A DNA stretch of 64,000 bases from contig OX595994.1 of the NCBI GenBank assembly GCA_951394045.1, positions 992,001 through 1,056,000 of the forward strand, written 5' to 3'. This document shows, one piece after another, positions 21,024 through 31,133 of this stretch. The translations under genes and the position numbers were made by a program. The DNA is from Nitzschia sp. DOCU1 (taxonomy: Eukaryota > Bacillariophyta > Bacillariophyceae > Bacillariales > Bacillariaceae). The stretch's first letter is position 1. Each line of letters begins with the position of its first letter. The notes below the pieces were generated by a model, which was not told where the DNA came from, ran no database searches, and worked only from the letters and a program-made list of their open reading frames with translations.

Positions 21024-21461
21024 ATGATTGAAGTTGCAGCGCTATTACTGTGCAAGCTTGGCGGAAAGGACGGCTCGGCTGCTGATATCAAGGCCGTTTT
21101 GGAGGCTGCCGGAGTTGATGCCAATGAGGACGCCATCACGAAACTAACGGGGGACTTGGATGGAAAGGATGTCAATGAGCTTCTGGCAGAAGGCATGGCC
21201 AAGCTGAAGGATGTGCCGATGGGAGGCGGCGGTGGCGGCGGCGGGTAAGTTCAACGAAAGGAAAAGTTGAGAATACACGTTTGACGTTCGGCGTGCTAAT
21301 TCATTCCATTTCTTGGTCTTGTTTTGAACAGTGGCGGTGGTGCCGCTGCCGGTGGTGAAGCTGCACCAGCTGCAGAAGAAGAGAAAGAGGAGGAAGAGGA
21401 AGCCGAGATTGGAGGTGGTATGGATATGTTTGGAGGTGGCGAGAAAGGGGGCGATTACTAA
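21024..21461 (+). CDS. RPLP2: 60S acidic ribosomal protein P2, two exons
   Basis: P2 forms the lateral stalk of the large ribosomal subunit with P1 and P0 and recruits elongation factors. Exons are 21024-21244 and 21332-21461 with an 87-bp GT-AG intron inside the Gly-rich linker, giving 116 aa. The N-terminal domain VAALLLCKLGGKDGSAADIK and KLTGDLDGKDVNELLAEGM align with other P2 proteins from the first Met, which supports the start. The linker is Gly/Ala/Glu rich. The C-terminus, MDMFGGGEKGGDY, differs from the canonical (S)DDDMGFGLFD tail known to contact translation factors; I believe similar tails occur in other stramenopiles, but that is from memory. Confidence 0.92.
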
Positions 21462-21669
21462 GATCGCGACGTCGCAGAAAAAGAAAGTTTGCTTCTGGCC
21501 TGTATATCTACTCTAGACTCCTTGCACTCAAAATGGCTATGTTTGGCGTCATTCGATCGTGTTATATCGACTGCAACTCGTTGTGTAAAATCTGTTTTGA
21601 TCTCGTGCGTTTGTTGGGATTACTATTAAGGGGCGACCTCTTGAACCGGTTCGAGTGCATGAATATACA

Positions 21670-22925
21670 TCAAACGAGAAACGTTTCATCGCGTTGTAAG
21701 ATCTCCTCGGCCCATTGTGGTATTGAAAGGTTTAGCAGCATGTAGTCGATCGACGTGTATTGCAGCACACGGCGTATTGTATTCGCGGTATAGTATTGCG
21801 ACGTATGGAGGGCCGACTTCTGTTCCGTGCCGTAGTTAGTTTCATTCTCCTTACCGTCGAGCCCGAAAGCTTTGCGCACCTTTTCCTCTAGGACAGGATT
21901 CGGAAAGTGTTGAACGAAGCGGCCGAGCTCCTGGTAGAAACTCGCATTCATCATTCCGACAAAATCATAGTCTTGGATATGGTGATACAGTCCGCCACAT
22001 TGTAACGAAAGCGGTAGAAAGTGGAGATCCCATTTCAACTGCCGGGAGGACAGTAAGACTGTTAGTAATCGCATGACAACTACTCCATCCTTCCTTACGC
22101 AACAGACTGCGAAGATGAGCTTACCGGTGACGCGTCTACGTAGATCTCAAATAGTTTCTGAGTGTCTTGCAGGTAATCTTTAACATGATCGGTCTGATTG
22201 CTCTGAAAGATCGCGAGAGGTTGACAATGCGTCTGCGATAATCGATAGCCAGTCGTGCACTTGTCAAGAAAGCCGCTGAGATACCTCTCCAGCGGATCCC
22301 TAAGGAAGACTGCCCTCTGAACGTTTGTTTTTGCGAGCTCGCCTTGGTGAGTATAGCAATGGGTCACAGATGTACCCGTTAAATTATTGGACAGCGCCTG
22401 AAGGACCTCACAGTGAGCATTGCGCCACATTTTGGTCCCCCCCTTCTCATAGATGCACATTTGCAGAAGAGGGTCTGGAAACTGCAGGAAATGCCAACCA
22501 CCAAATAAGCCGGTACTTGGTTGCTTGGCGTCCCGAACCATGGTCTGGAACCACCATGGCCACTTGGATGCATATGGAGAAATTGGATCCTTGCGTTTTT
22601 CGTACAGTTGGTCTAAACACTTTTTCAGTGAATTTTCTGCGTCCAAGTTCCCACAAGCCTCGACAAGATCGGCGTACGTCGCATTAAATGCTCTTTCAAC
22701 GATTCGTCTCCCAAGACTCCTTGTCTCGACCTCTTCGTCTGGCAAAACAAGACCTGCGGAGATTGGAGCAGAAGCATCGGGATGGATATCGACGGGCAGG
22801 AGATACTGTAGCTGAAACCGATGAAGGACAAGCACGGAGGAAACGTAGATAGTTGCAATTATCAATGAAAAGAACGAGAGTTTCCAAAGCATTCCATTTC
22901 CGCTCACAAATCCTCCTTTAGCCAT
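21670..22925 (-). CDS. Golgi-type carbohydrate sulfotransferase (Sulfotransfer_2-like), copy 1, two exons
   Basis: Such enzymes transfer sulfate from PAPS to glycans in the Golgi lumen. Exons are 22925-22125 and 22038-21670 with an 86-bp GT-AG intron, giving 389 aa. A type II anchor lies at about residues 12-33 (MLWKLSFFSLIIATIYVSSV). The PAPS 5'-phosphosulfate motif is represented by CIYEKGGTKMWRN and the 3'-phosphate motif by AVFLRDPLERYLSGFLDKC, which is typical of the family. The C-terminus has LKWDLHFLPLSLQCGGLYHHI and IPQWAEEIL, shared with the paralogue at 24138-25328. The start at 22925 is the first ATG; the frame is open further upstream without one. The acceptor glycan is unknown. 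Confidence 0.8.
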
Positions 22926-24137
22926 TTTGTTATCGTTGATTTCAGGTTTCACTCTCCACAGAATACTACCGGTAGTCCGATGACACTTGCTTGGGGCAGA
23001 TACCAATCCAATGCCACTTTTGGGGGCAAACGAATCAATAAAATGAGATTTCGTAGTTCTGATCTCGGCTAAACCAACGTCGGGCGAGGAAAATTCGTTG
23101 GCGCAAGCGTGCAGTCCCAGTATCGGATTTTGTGCTGAAGTTTCGATTGTTTAATGTATGTGTTTTAGTTCGTTCGAGCGTGCACATCCACAGTTTTGAA
23201 TAACGAAAATGATGCTGGGGCTTATGTCCACACAAGGTACCTGGCATATATTATTATTCTGCTTCGGCGATCCATTCGATCAACTCTGACGAAGACGCCC
23301 TACTACCGGGCCTAAAAAACAATCTGCCATGTTATTCCCTGCGTACTACCAGAGCTCTCAGCAACACCAGCCTAGCTAGATACATTCTCCAGACGAAAGC
23401 ACAAAAAAGGAATCACAATAGGTCGCGAAAATAGGCCGATTGTGCTGGTTACTACCGGTAGTGCGTCTCTTGCTCCCTGTAGTGGTTCATCGTAGTCCAT
23501 TTCCTCGTAGGAGAGCGCAGGGACGTGACGATTTTCATTCATGGGGGCATGGGTGATATTCGCTCCTCGTCTTTGGCAGCGAAAACTCTAAAGATCGCCG
23601 CAGCGTCTTCGATGCTGAGTATTCGTGAAGGCGATCATCAGGAGAGAAGAGACTGACTCCAGGACATGTCAGGGGATCGGAATCCAAGTAGAAGCAAAGA
23701 AATACCCACCAAGAAGAGGGCCACTCGCATCAAATAAGACGATATCGATAATGCGTATTTGAATGTGCACAGGTAGTGCGGTCTCAAAGATTAAGGTGTA
23801 GGTCCCTTCCTCGCTTGAGTATCTCAAATCCAAAAGGTACCGGTAAACAAGGTGTTGATTGAGGGCGGAGGAGATGGCTTTCGGTGGCCTGGGAGCCATC
23901 ACATGCGTCGTGCATCTAGGATTGTGATATCGATCGACCGTGTCTAGGATTGTGATATCGATCGACCGTGTCTAGGATTGTGATATCGATCGACCGTGTC
24001 TAGGTTGCAACGGCTCCCTGCAGCATAGTCGAAACCTTGCAGTGGCACCTCCCACCATCCGTTGCCACTCCACCCCGTCTACTATACGTGCGTATACGAA
24101 TTCTTGGTGGGTCCGGGGAAAAGGTAGTTCTTCAACA
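22926..24137. other. spacer between the two sulfotransferase copies
   Basis: It contains TACCGGTA palindromes at 22967-22974, 23453-23460 and 23838-23845 and a 28-bp tandem repeat (separate entry). A minus-strand ATG frame at 23669-23902 (77 residues) is protein-like in places, but I cannot support it as a gene. Confidence 0.5.
23915..24004. repeat. 28-bp tandem repeat, 3.2 copies
   Basis: Units begin at 23915, 23943 and 23971 with a partial fourth from 23999. The three full copies are identical by eye. Each unit begins TCTAGGATTG and contains the palindromic segment GATATCGATCGA. Copies are directly adjacent with no spacers, so this is a minisatellite and not a CRISPR array. It lies downstream of the second sulfotransferase gene. 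Confidence 0.9.
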
Positions 24138-25328
24138 TCAATGCGTAGCCCCCGCATCTTGAGCAAGCATCTCTTCAGCCCATTGTGGTATCGGAATGTC
24201 AAGCATGACATAATCAATTGAATAGTATTCTAGCACCCGTTTTACAGTGTGGGGAGAGTAGTACTGCTTGGTCTTTTCCGCAGCTTTTGTTTCGACACCA
24301 GAGCTTGTCGTCGAGTCGACACTAGAAACATTAAGGGCAAAGACACTGTCGACCGTTCGACTTAGTTCGGGGTAGCTTTCTTTGAATCGTTGCAGATCCT
24401 GGACGAGGTCTCCGTTCATCATGCTCCCAACAAAGCTATAGTTCCCAATGTGTCGATAGAGCCCGTCGCAGAAAAGCGACTGAGGAATAAAATGCAGGTT
24501 CCATTTCAGTGGGAATGTGTCAACATAAATTTCAAAGAGAGTCTTGGCGTCTTCTTGGAAATCGGCGATTGGTGTTCCTGTTGTTGTATTGTGCTTGAAG
24601 ACTACGTTTGGCTCACAATGTCCTTGTGTGTAAACGTTGCGACCTACGCACTTGTCCAAAAAGCCTGATAAGAAGCGATCCAAAGGATCTCTCAGAAATA
24701 CAACACGGTCGCTGTTTGGAATCTGTTGACGTTGCAATCGATTGCAGTTGAACAGTGTATAGTTGTTGAGTTTCATTGTTGTTGCCTTTGCCTCGCGGTC
24801 TTGAATCGTTTGACAGTGCACATCTCGCCACGTTTTTGTGCCGGCTTTCTCAACAATACACTGCTGGATATTGGGAGAATAATACTGCAGAATATGCCAC
24901 GAACCATGAACACCCGTTTTCAGGATGGACGTATCGCGTAACAACGTCCGATACCACCAGGGCCATCTTCGAACATATTCATTGGTGGTATTCTGTCCCA
25001 CCAAAAACATCTCATGTATGCATTTGTTGTACCAAGCGATTCCTGTGTGGCAAGAAGATACCAAATCAACATAGGACTTGTAAAACGCTTCGGCAACGAT
25101 TGTTTGACCAATGGCCCTGCCATCCGAGAGGACTGGCTTGATGTGGTCAGGGTCCGGCTGGAATGCCAGGGCAGCTTGCCCCATGCCCACCAACGAGGAT
25201 TGATAAATATTCAGAAACGTCGTTGAAACAAGCGCCGAGAGAATACATGTAACTACCCATTTCGTTGTGTTGAGGTACGATCGCCTGCCACCACCCGCAA
25301 CGGCTTGCCCGAGCGTCAATGGTGGCAT
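24138..25328 (-). CDS. Golgi-type carbohydrate sulfotransferase, copy 2, intronless
   Basis: Tandem paralogue of the gene at 21670-22925, same strand, 396 aa in one exon. The ATG at 25328 is the first in frame. A type II anchor lies at about residues 22-42 (KWVVTCILSALVSTTFLNIY). The sulfate-donor motifs are IVEKAGTKTWRD and VVFLRDPLDRFLSGFLDKC. The block FPLKWNLHFIPQSLFCDGLYRHI runs without a break where copy 1 has its intron, so the two copies differ by intron gain or loss. Several NXS/T sites fit a Golgi-lumenal protein. The substrate is unknown. Confidence 0.82.
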   Translation of the reverse strand: MPPLTLGQAVAGGGRRSYLNTTKWVVTCILSALVSTTFLNIYQSSLVGMGQAALAFQPDPDHIKPVLSDGRAIGQTIVAEAFYKSYVDLVSSCHTGIAWYNKCIHEMFLVGQNTTNEYVRRWPWWYRTLLRDTSILKTGVHGSWHILQYYSPNIQQCIVEKAGTKTWRDVHCQTIQDREAKATTMKLNNYTLFNCNRLQRQQIPNSDRVVFLRDPLDRFLSGFLDKCVGRNVYTQGHCEPNVVFKHNTTTGTPIADFQEDAKTLFEIYVDTFPLKWNLHFIPQSLFCDGLYRHIGNYSFVGSMMNGDLVQDLQRFKESYPELSRTVDSVFALNVSSVDSTTSSGVETKAAEKTKQYYSPHTVKRVLEYYSIDYVMLDIPIPQWAEEMLAQDAGATH

Positions 25329-25838
25329 CGGCACGCCTTCTCTGCAATGATGAGATCTCTGCCTGACCTGTGAAACATGCTCACCTGCAGGCCTGCATTT
25401 CTCTGAGCCTTACTCTGACAGAGAGCTATTGTAGGGAGGAGGTGAAGGTAGTTATTGGACCCGATGTGGCGCAGGAAGATACGACATAAATGAAGAAGAG
25501 TGCACGGACAGACGAAAGTGGTGATGACGGTCGTCGCGCGATCTTTCAATCTTTTTCCTCCGCGCGCTCCCTTACCATGTATAGTACTTGTATTGGTGCT
25601 ACAGGCCCAAACCCGCACCCAAAAAGTGAATCATCATCCTCGGCATCAACATCACTCAAAACATGCGCCAACGTTCTTGTGTTGGATGTTGGATGCGCCA
25701 CATCGATGTTGATGGATCTTTCGGCGGTCGTCACAGATCCATAATGACTGAGTGTCTGTTAACCCACAGCCTCACAATCTATGACGAAAGGCGGCTTTCA
25801 TAGCATCTTCTTTCTGCGGCGGTGGATCATCATTAATA
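25329..25838. other. spacer between divergent genes
   Basis: Upstream region of sulfotransferase copy 2 (minus) and the first acetyltransferase (plus). Nothing specific is recognised. Confidence 0.45.
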
Positions 25839-26648
25839 ATGTGCCGACAAACTCAATTTGCCTCGACGACGACGGCAACAACCACCACCAAGGAGTTGGT
25901 GGTCAGTGATTCGCTCTTCTTTCGCCATTTTGAACCTCAGGATCTTCCCAGGGTCAAGGAAGTGTTTGCAAATGGAATGAGATCGTTGATCCAACCAATG
26001 ATTCGAGTTCTAACATGGCGTCGACTTTTGGAACCAAGTATCCTTCATCCCTTGGTAGTTGCGGCCGTGCCAACAGGTCTATGCCTTTGGCTGGGGCTTT
26101 TGGATGATGATAACAATGATATTGATGATGATAGTAGTACTCGTGTTGCGAGTAGTACCTACATGGGATTCGTCTTGCTGGTGAGCCTCAGTTGGCATCT
26201 TTACTATCGAGTGGTATCGCGACAAAAGTTTGAAGCATACATCCAGGAGGCTTTTACCACGGACCTTGCTTCTGTCAAGTCAACATATTTTTCCAAAGGA
26301 GGAGCCTTTGTCGTGGCTGTCAGCAGGGCTGATAATCGCGTGGTGGGCGTCGTCGGCGGACAATTCAAGCATCAAACACTGGATGGACACCACGTATACG
26401 AGCTTCGCCGCATGAGTGTGGATTCACAAATGAGAGGTGGGGGCATTGGTGGGCGTCTGGTACAATATCTGGAAAGCGAATTGCAAAACATGTCCCAGCT
26501 ATTTTTGTATTGCAGCAATGTACAGGATCCGGCCAGAAGAATGTACCATCGCGTTGGCTTCCAGATCACCGATCGGAGCACCTATAGAGACTGGCCCAAA
26601 GGCTTTGAAGCATTCCGTTTTGAGAAGCATTACCACAAAGAAGATTGA
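25839..26648 (+). CDS. membrane-anchored GNAT acetyltransferase (NAT8-like), copy 1
   Basis: The 269-aa product belongs to the GNAT fold, which transfers acetyl groups from acetyl-CoA. The N-terminal strand-helix (LFFRHFEPQDLPRVKEVFANGM) is followed by a hydrophobic hairpin at about residues 67-90 and 107-126, split by an Asp-rich loop, as in NAT8/camello proteins of the endoplasmic reticulum. The acetyl-CoA loop is MRGGGIGGRLVQYLE, preceded by ELRRMSVDSQ and followed by YHRVGFQI. The start is an ATG in good agreement with the domain edge. The substrate (amino acid conjugate, lysine or amine) is unknown. It is one of two tandem copies. Confidence 0.83.
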   Translation: MCRQTQFASTTTATTTTKELVVSDSLFFRHFEPQDLPRVKEVFANGMRSLIQPMIRVLTWRRLLEPSILHPLVVAAVPTGLCLWLGLLDDDNNDIDDDSSTRVASSTYMGFVLLVSLSWHLYYRVVSRQKFEAYIQEAFTTDLASVKSTYFSKGGAFVVAVSRADNRVVGVVGGQFKHQTLDGHHVYELRRMSVDSQMRGGGIGGRLVQYLESELQNMSQLFLYCSNVQDPARRMYHRVGFQITDRSTYRDWPKGFEAFRFEKHYHKED

Positions 26649-27176
26649 AGCTGTGATCACTCTCAAGTCGACTATGCATATGAATACGTGGCAAAATTCT
26701 CTACACTGACGTAAACGAAACCTCGTGGCTTTTGACCACTCTACTATTACCGGTAGCAAGATTTTATGAATCAGCACGTCGCTGCTAAATTTCCTCAACC
26801 ATAGCATAGAGAATTAGTAGAAAGTCCATAAAGCTCATCCAACAAGAGCAACGGCGAGCGATGCACGTTAGCGCCCGAACAAATGATAGTCTTGATAGGT
26901 ACCAACAAATTTTTACTGTGTTAAGGTGCCTTCACTACGAGTATCGTAGTTCGTATCGTACGTGAATCGAAGACGGTAGGAGGCTGGCCCGCGCGAGGCG
27001 GTTCACGATTTCGACTGCCGACGTCACTGCAATCTTCACGACCACTCGTATCCTTTCCGTCGTCGTTGTGTTGTACATCAGGTATCATATTTTTCCTGCT
27101 GGCTAGTTTCGGACATCGTGTTGCTAACATTTGTGCTGAAGACAATTCTTTAACTGAAGTATAGTAAGGTAGAAAT
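26649..27176. other. spacer between the acetyltransferase copies
   Basis: It has a TACCGGTA palindrome at 26748-26755 and no gene that I can support. Confidence 0.5.
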
Positions 27177-27908
27177 ATGACCGGCGAAGATGATATTGTG
27201 ATTCGAGACTTTGAGCCCAAGGATTTGGACCGAGTCAAGACTATTTTTCGGAATGGCATGATGTCGTTGGCGCCCACAATGACCAAGCTGCTCACGAGAC
27301 ATCGCCTCGTATCACCCGACTTGGCGCATCCCCTGGTACTTTCGCTTCCTCTCTTGGCCATGGCTCCTCGGCAGCCACACAACGACTATCGAGTCTCATC
27401 CTTGCTGGCCTACACGGGTGCTGCCCTGGTGAGCAGCCTGGGCTGGTTTGCCTATCATGCCTACTTGGCCGCAAAGTTGTTCGAGGAGTACATCGAATAC
27501 TCTATAGCTAGTGACATTTCCAATATCCCAGACGTTTACCAATCCAAGAATGGTTCATTTCTCGTCGCTGCGACAAAGGATTCCGATTTGGTGGTGGGGA
27601 TGGTGGGTCTAGAGTTCAAAGAACAAGAATTGAAAGACGATGGAACCACCCGAAATGTCTATGAAATCAGAAGGTTTAGCGTGGATGCTCAAGTGCAAGG
27701 AAAGGGGATCGGCCAGCGTTTGCTACATGCCCTCGAGAAACGATTGCCCATGCAGTCAAGGCTGTTTGCCGAAACATCCAACGTCCAACCTTCAGCTCAA
27801 CGGGTGTACGCTCGGCATGGCTTTGCTCTGACCAGGACGTCGTCACTGGACGGCTGGCCCTTGCCATTTCAACTCTGGTCTTATGAGAAGGAAGTACTCC
27901 AGAAGTAG
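27177..27908 (+). CDS. membrane-anchored GNAT acetyltransferase (NAT8-like), copy 2
   Basis: Tandem paralogue of 25839-26648 in the same orientation, 243 aa. It begins IVIRDFEPKDLDRVKTIFRNGM, has two hydrophobic segments at about residues 52-63 and 74-100, and the acetyl-CoA loop VQGKGIGQRLLHALE after EIRRFSVDAQ. The ending YARHGFALTRTSSLDGWP parallels copy 1. It lacks the Thr-rich N-terminal extension and the Asp-rich loop of copy 1. The first ATG is used. Localisation to the endoplasmic reticulum is inferred from the family. Confidence 0.83.
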   Translation: MTGEDDIVIRDFEPKDLDRVKTIFRNGMMSLAPTMTKLLTRHRLVSPDLAHPLVLSLPLLAMAPRQPHNDYRVSSLLAYTGAALVSSLGWFAYHAYLAAKLFEEYIEYSIASDISNIPDVYQSKNGSFLVAATKDSDLVVGMVGLEFKEQELKDDGTTRNVYEIRRFSVDAQVQGKGIGQRLLHALEKRLPMQSRLFAETSNVQPSAQRVYARHGFALTRTSSLDGWPLPFQLWSYEKEVLQK

Positions 27909-28191
27909 ACAAGGAAGTCAATACGGGACAATGGCACGCTGACAGTTACAGAAAGGAGCCGTGGCAGTAAAATCAGCACCCGAGGCTTCGAACCCAAGGA
28001 TTCATGATACGCGAAGACTTTGTTTCTAGACGCAGGTCAGAAATGGTTAAACATGACAAAATATCATGTTGAGGTTCAGCTACGAAACGGAATTAAACAA
28101 AAATGAGACCTACTGTATGGCTTTGTTGCATCCGTCTACCACCGATAGGCACTTGCTAGCCTCTGGTTTTTGATTTGCCAAGTCGACCAGC

Positions 28192-29050
28192 TTACAGATC
28201 GAATTGTGCGAGCGCGAAGGCGAAAGCGTGAAAGGCATCGAAAGGTTTTCTGCAACAAAGAAAGAATGGAATCAGATTCCAAAAATGAGTTGGTGCGAAA
28301 TCAAGAATGTTATGAGCGGTTGCGTGGTACTTACGCAAAATCAAGGCTGAAGACATCGGTGTCCCACTTTACGAACTGCAAGACGACACGTCCATCTTCA
28401 TTCTGCAGCTGCATGTTTTTGCGCGAAGCCTCCCGACCCCGGCCGTGAAAGTTTAGGGACTTGTCTCCACTGCCTTTTGAACTTGGTTCCTTTGTTTCTG
28501 CAGTACCTTGGCCAGTGACTTCCATAACGACTCTCCGAGTGGGGCCTTCTGTCAATACTTGAAGGACCGATGGCACCTCGTATCGAATACAGGCGACCGG
28601 CAAACCCTTGCTTCCGCGATGGGTCAGGGTATACGTCACGGTTGTGCCCCTTGGTGTCCCGGTCTTGGTAAGAAGACCAAGAACAGTTGATTCGTCTTCG
28701 ACGTCGCGAATGAGGAATCGAGTGGTCGAACCTGTTGAGATGGTTCGAGACGAGAGCTCTTTCTCGGCGATAAAAAGAGGATGATTTATGTCGTTCAATT
28801 GAAGCGACATAAGGTACTTGCGTCGATATTCTGTGCTTCCGATCCTTTTGACTTGGCCCTCGATAAAACCAGCAAACCGGCAACGGGGAATCGTCCTTTC
28901 CGTGACGGTTTGGACGCTACTGCAGCACATGTCATCGCGCTCTTCGTTCAAGGGTAAGAATTCATTCTCAAGCAAGGATATCGAATCATCGGCATCCAAG
29001 GCCATCGAATAGGCATTCTTGGCCAACAAGCGCAGTGATGGTGACTTCAT
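28192..29050 (-). CDS. Tubby-domain protein (TULP-like), two exons
   Basis: Tubby domains bind phosphoinositides and act as membrane-tethered regulators. Exon 1 is 29050-28335 and exon 2 is 28249-28192, with an 85-bp GT-AG intron, giving 257 aa, essentially the Tubby domain alone. The C-terminal signature is assembled across the junction: NMQLQNEDGRVVLQFVKW, FSLDFAKPFDAFHAFAFALA and QFDL. The N-terminal part is divergent (RFAGFIEGQVKRIG, YLMSLQLNDINHPLFIAEKE). No F-box is present, unlike plant TULPs. The start at 29050 is the first ATG after a non-ATG open region. Confidence 0.83.
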
Positions 29051-30097
29051 GGCGAAGCTTGCGTTGCATACAATTGAGGCCTCCCTGTCATTTGTAAGCG
29101 TTGATTCGTAGTAGTACGACAGAATTACACTGAACACTTATGCAGATTATGTGTTGCAAAATATGAATGAAACTGGTACGAGGGATAAAGTTTGACCAAA
29201 CATGAGCCAAGCAACGACTGATGGTCTTTTTCTTGGGCGACGAGGGACCTCGACTCACACACTCGAACCGGTAACTACGGTGGACGATGGGGCTCATCTA
29301 TTTGTATAGAACCGGTTTCGCCCAGACTAGGTGCGACGTGACTCTCATAGTACCACTGGTTGGCGAAACCATCCACAAAACTGCACGCAAGCATCCGGAC
29401 GTCAAAAACGTTCCACGGATACTGGTTCTATGTTCGCACAACATTTCAACGACTCGCCCGACGCGCGCGTGGTGGCAAACACTGATGTCTGTGCGATCGA
29501 TGATGTTGCTGCTATTTCGGCATGATGTTGACTTCTTCGCGTACCAACGTAGTACTCGTTGGTTCCAATGCATGGTAGCCTTTTGGTATTGACGAATGGT
29601 GATTGTGATTCAGCTATCATGATACCAGCGACTGAAGCTCCGAGACCATCTTCAGAGACCACTCGAGATCAAAATTGCGCGGGCATGCTGAACTGATTTC
29701 CGCTGCCACAAAGAGCGCATCAGCAAGGGACACCCCCGCCCGACGAGCGACACTCACCACTTCGATTATTCTTCCTTTCGTCGATGTCCAGACTACAGCA
29801 GAATAGGTCGCACCTCCGGAAAGATATAATATAAACCGAAAACGATTTTAATTTACACAATGTAGACATGCACTTCTTGGGAAGGGACGACTGGCCGTTC
29901 GACAGCCCTTGAAGTACAATCATGATGTAGACACCGGACAAATCCGTCTTGATGCAGTGCACAAGGCCTACGCAATCCTCCTGCATGCAATCTCAGTATA
30001 AAGCAGCAAATTGTGCCCCACTTGGCCAATGGCCTGTCTCCGTACGCCTGCCCCGACGAAACCCAAAGTGCTTCGACTGTGAAGGAAGATTCGTTCC
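29051..30097. other. 1-kb spacer
   Basis: Upstream of the Tubby gene and downstream of the next small gene. Several short frames exist on both strands, but none has an ATG, a family match and a plausible length together. I see nothing certain. Confidence 0.45.
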
Positions 30098-30511
30098 CTA
30101 CTTCCTCCAGCGAGGATAACTCTCGACATCAACGTCCTTCAGCAAAGTATCGAAGTCGTAACCACTAGTTCGTGGCTTTCTTGCTGCTTTGGGTTCTTCC
30201 TTGATGGTAACCCTATCAGCATAAACACTGGCCGCCACATTGTCTTCTTCGGGAAGGTACTTGATCTCGGCAACCGTCTCGAATAGAGCAAAGCGTGGTG
30301 CGTGTTCAAAGTCCGTGTCTTGAGAAACGCTGCCGCTCGTCTTAGCGGTGCTGGTGTAGCTGTTTCCTTTGGTGAACGAACCAAACTTTCTTGGTGACGG
30401 GAAACCACTTGCCGAGTTGTGGTTGAAGGAGTTGTTAAAAGAACCATTTAAGGAGTGGTTGTGCGCATCATCCTGCACCTTTTTTAGCGGGGGCCAATGC
30501 GTTTTTACCAT
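30098..30511 (-). CDS. small hydrophilic protein, unknown
   Basis: A 137-aa protein starting MVKTHWPPLKKVQ at the first ATG. The first 60 residues are Asn/Ser/Phe/Gly rich (SLNGSFNNSFNHNSASGF). The second half is charged and looks more structured (HAPRFALFETVAEIKYLPEED, then a basic stretch and SGYDFDTLLKDVDVESYPRW at the end). No domain is recognised. The composition and compact tail look like a real diatom gene and not a shadow frame. It faces a small plus-strand frame at 30695. Confidence 0.5.
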   Translation of the reverse strand: MVKTHWPPLKKVQDDAHNHSLNGSFNNSFNHNSASGFPSPRKFGSFTKGNSYTSTAKTSGSVSQDTDFEHAPRFALFETVAEIKYLPEEDNVAASVYADRVTIKEEPKAARKPRTSGYDFDTLLKDVDVESYPRWRK

Positions 30512-30694
30512 GATTGTGGAAGTGTTTATCTTGGTGGGATATTCTTTGTTGCGGCCACACAAGGATAATATCGATGGGAAGCACTATTGTAAATGAACGG
30601 GGGTAGGTGTTGATAAAATGAGTGATCGTCCAAGCTTCCTGTTTTGCCATACTTACTTGTTTCGCCCGGGCCCAACACGAACACCATCATCATC

Positions 30695-30901
30695 ATGTTG
30701 ACAACAAACCAAGAACAAAATGTATGGCACGATTTAGGCCCTTCCGAAAGGCAAGATATTTTGTTGGGTTCCGTGAGTCTGAGCCGCCGTACTCGTCCTT
30801 TTTCTGGACTAAACCGTAAATTACGGGCAAATGACTTGTGCCATAAATACCTGGAAACAATTATGGACACGATGCTCATGCAGGAGCAAGTCGTTAAGTA
30901 G
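30695..30901 (+). CDS. very small hypothetical protein (68 aa)
   Basis: The frame from the ATG at 30695 encodes a charged, mostly helical-looking peptide (VWHDLGPSERQDILLGSVSL, then an Arg-rich segment and a helix KYLETIMDTMLMQEQVV). An in-frame ATG at 30644 would add 17 residues. It is head-to-head with the minus-strand gene ending at 30511 and 230 bp before the next plus-strand gene. No family is recognised. The even amphipathic pattern argues for coding, but its size leaves doubt. Confidence 0.4.
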   Translation: MLTTNQEQNVWHDLGPSERQDILLGSVSLSRRTRPFSGLNRKLRANDLCHKYLETIMDTMLMQEQVVK

Positions 30902-31133
30902 AACGCTCTTCGTGATTCGTGACTCCCAGTATGATACATAGCAAACTACTATGCCCCTTTAAAAGATGACACGGAACGCGTCCAAACGCTAATGACCCGT
31001 GCATGCAGACCTATCACGTGACGTGATACGTTTCTCTTCTGCGGCGCGCGGGTCGGCTCGTTTGCCTTCTTGCCAGAACCTCCCTCCAACCCGCGCCGTC
31101 GTCACCTCTCATCTACCGGTAGTAGCTACCAAG

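Noticed and set aside
23669..23902. 77-codon minus-strand ATG frame between the sulfotransferases
   Set aside because: Partly protein-like, but there is no domain, no exon partner found and the length is within chance.
23915..24004. CRISPR-like direct repeats
   Set aside because: The 28-bp units are directly adjacent with no spacers, and the DNA is eukaryotic nuclear sequence.
27985..28010. GCTTCGAACCC string as part of a tRNA
   Set aside because: No cloverleaf can be drawn around it.
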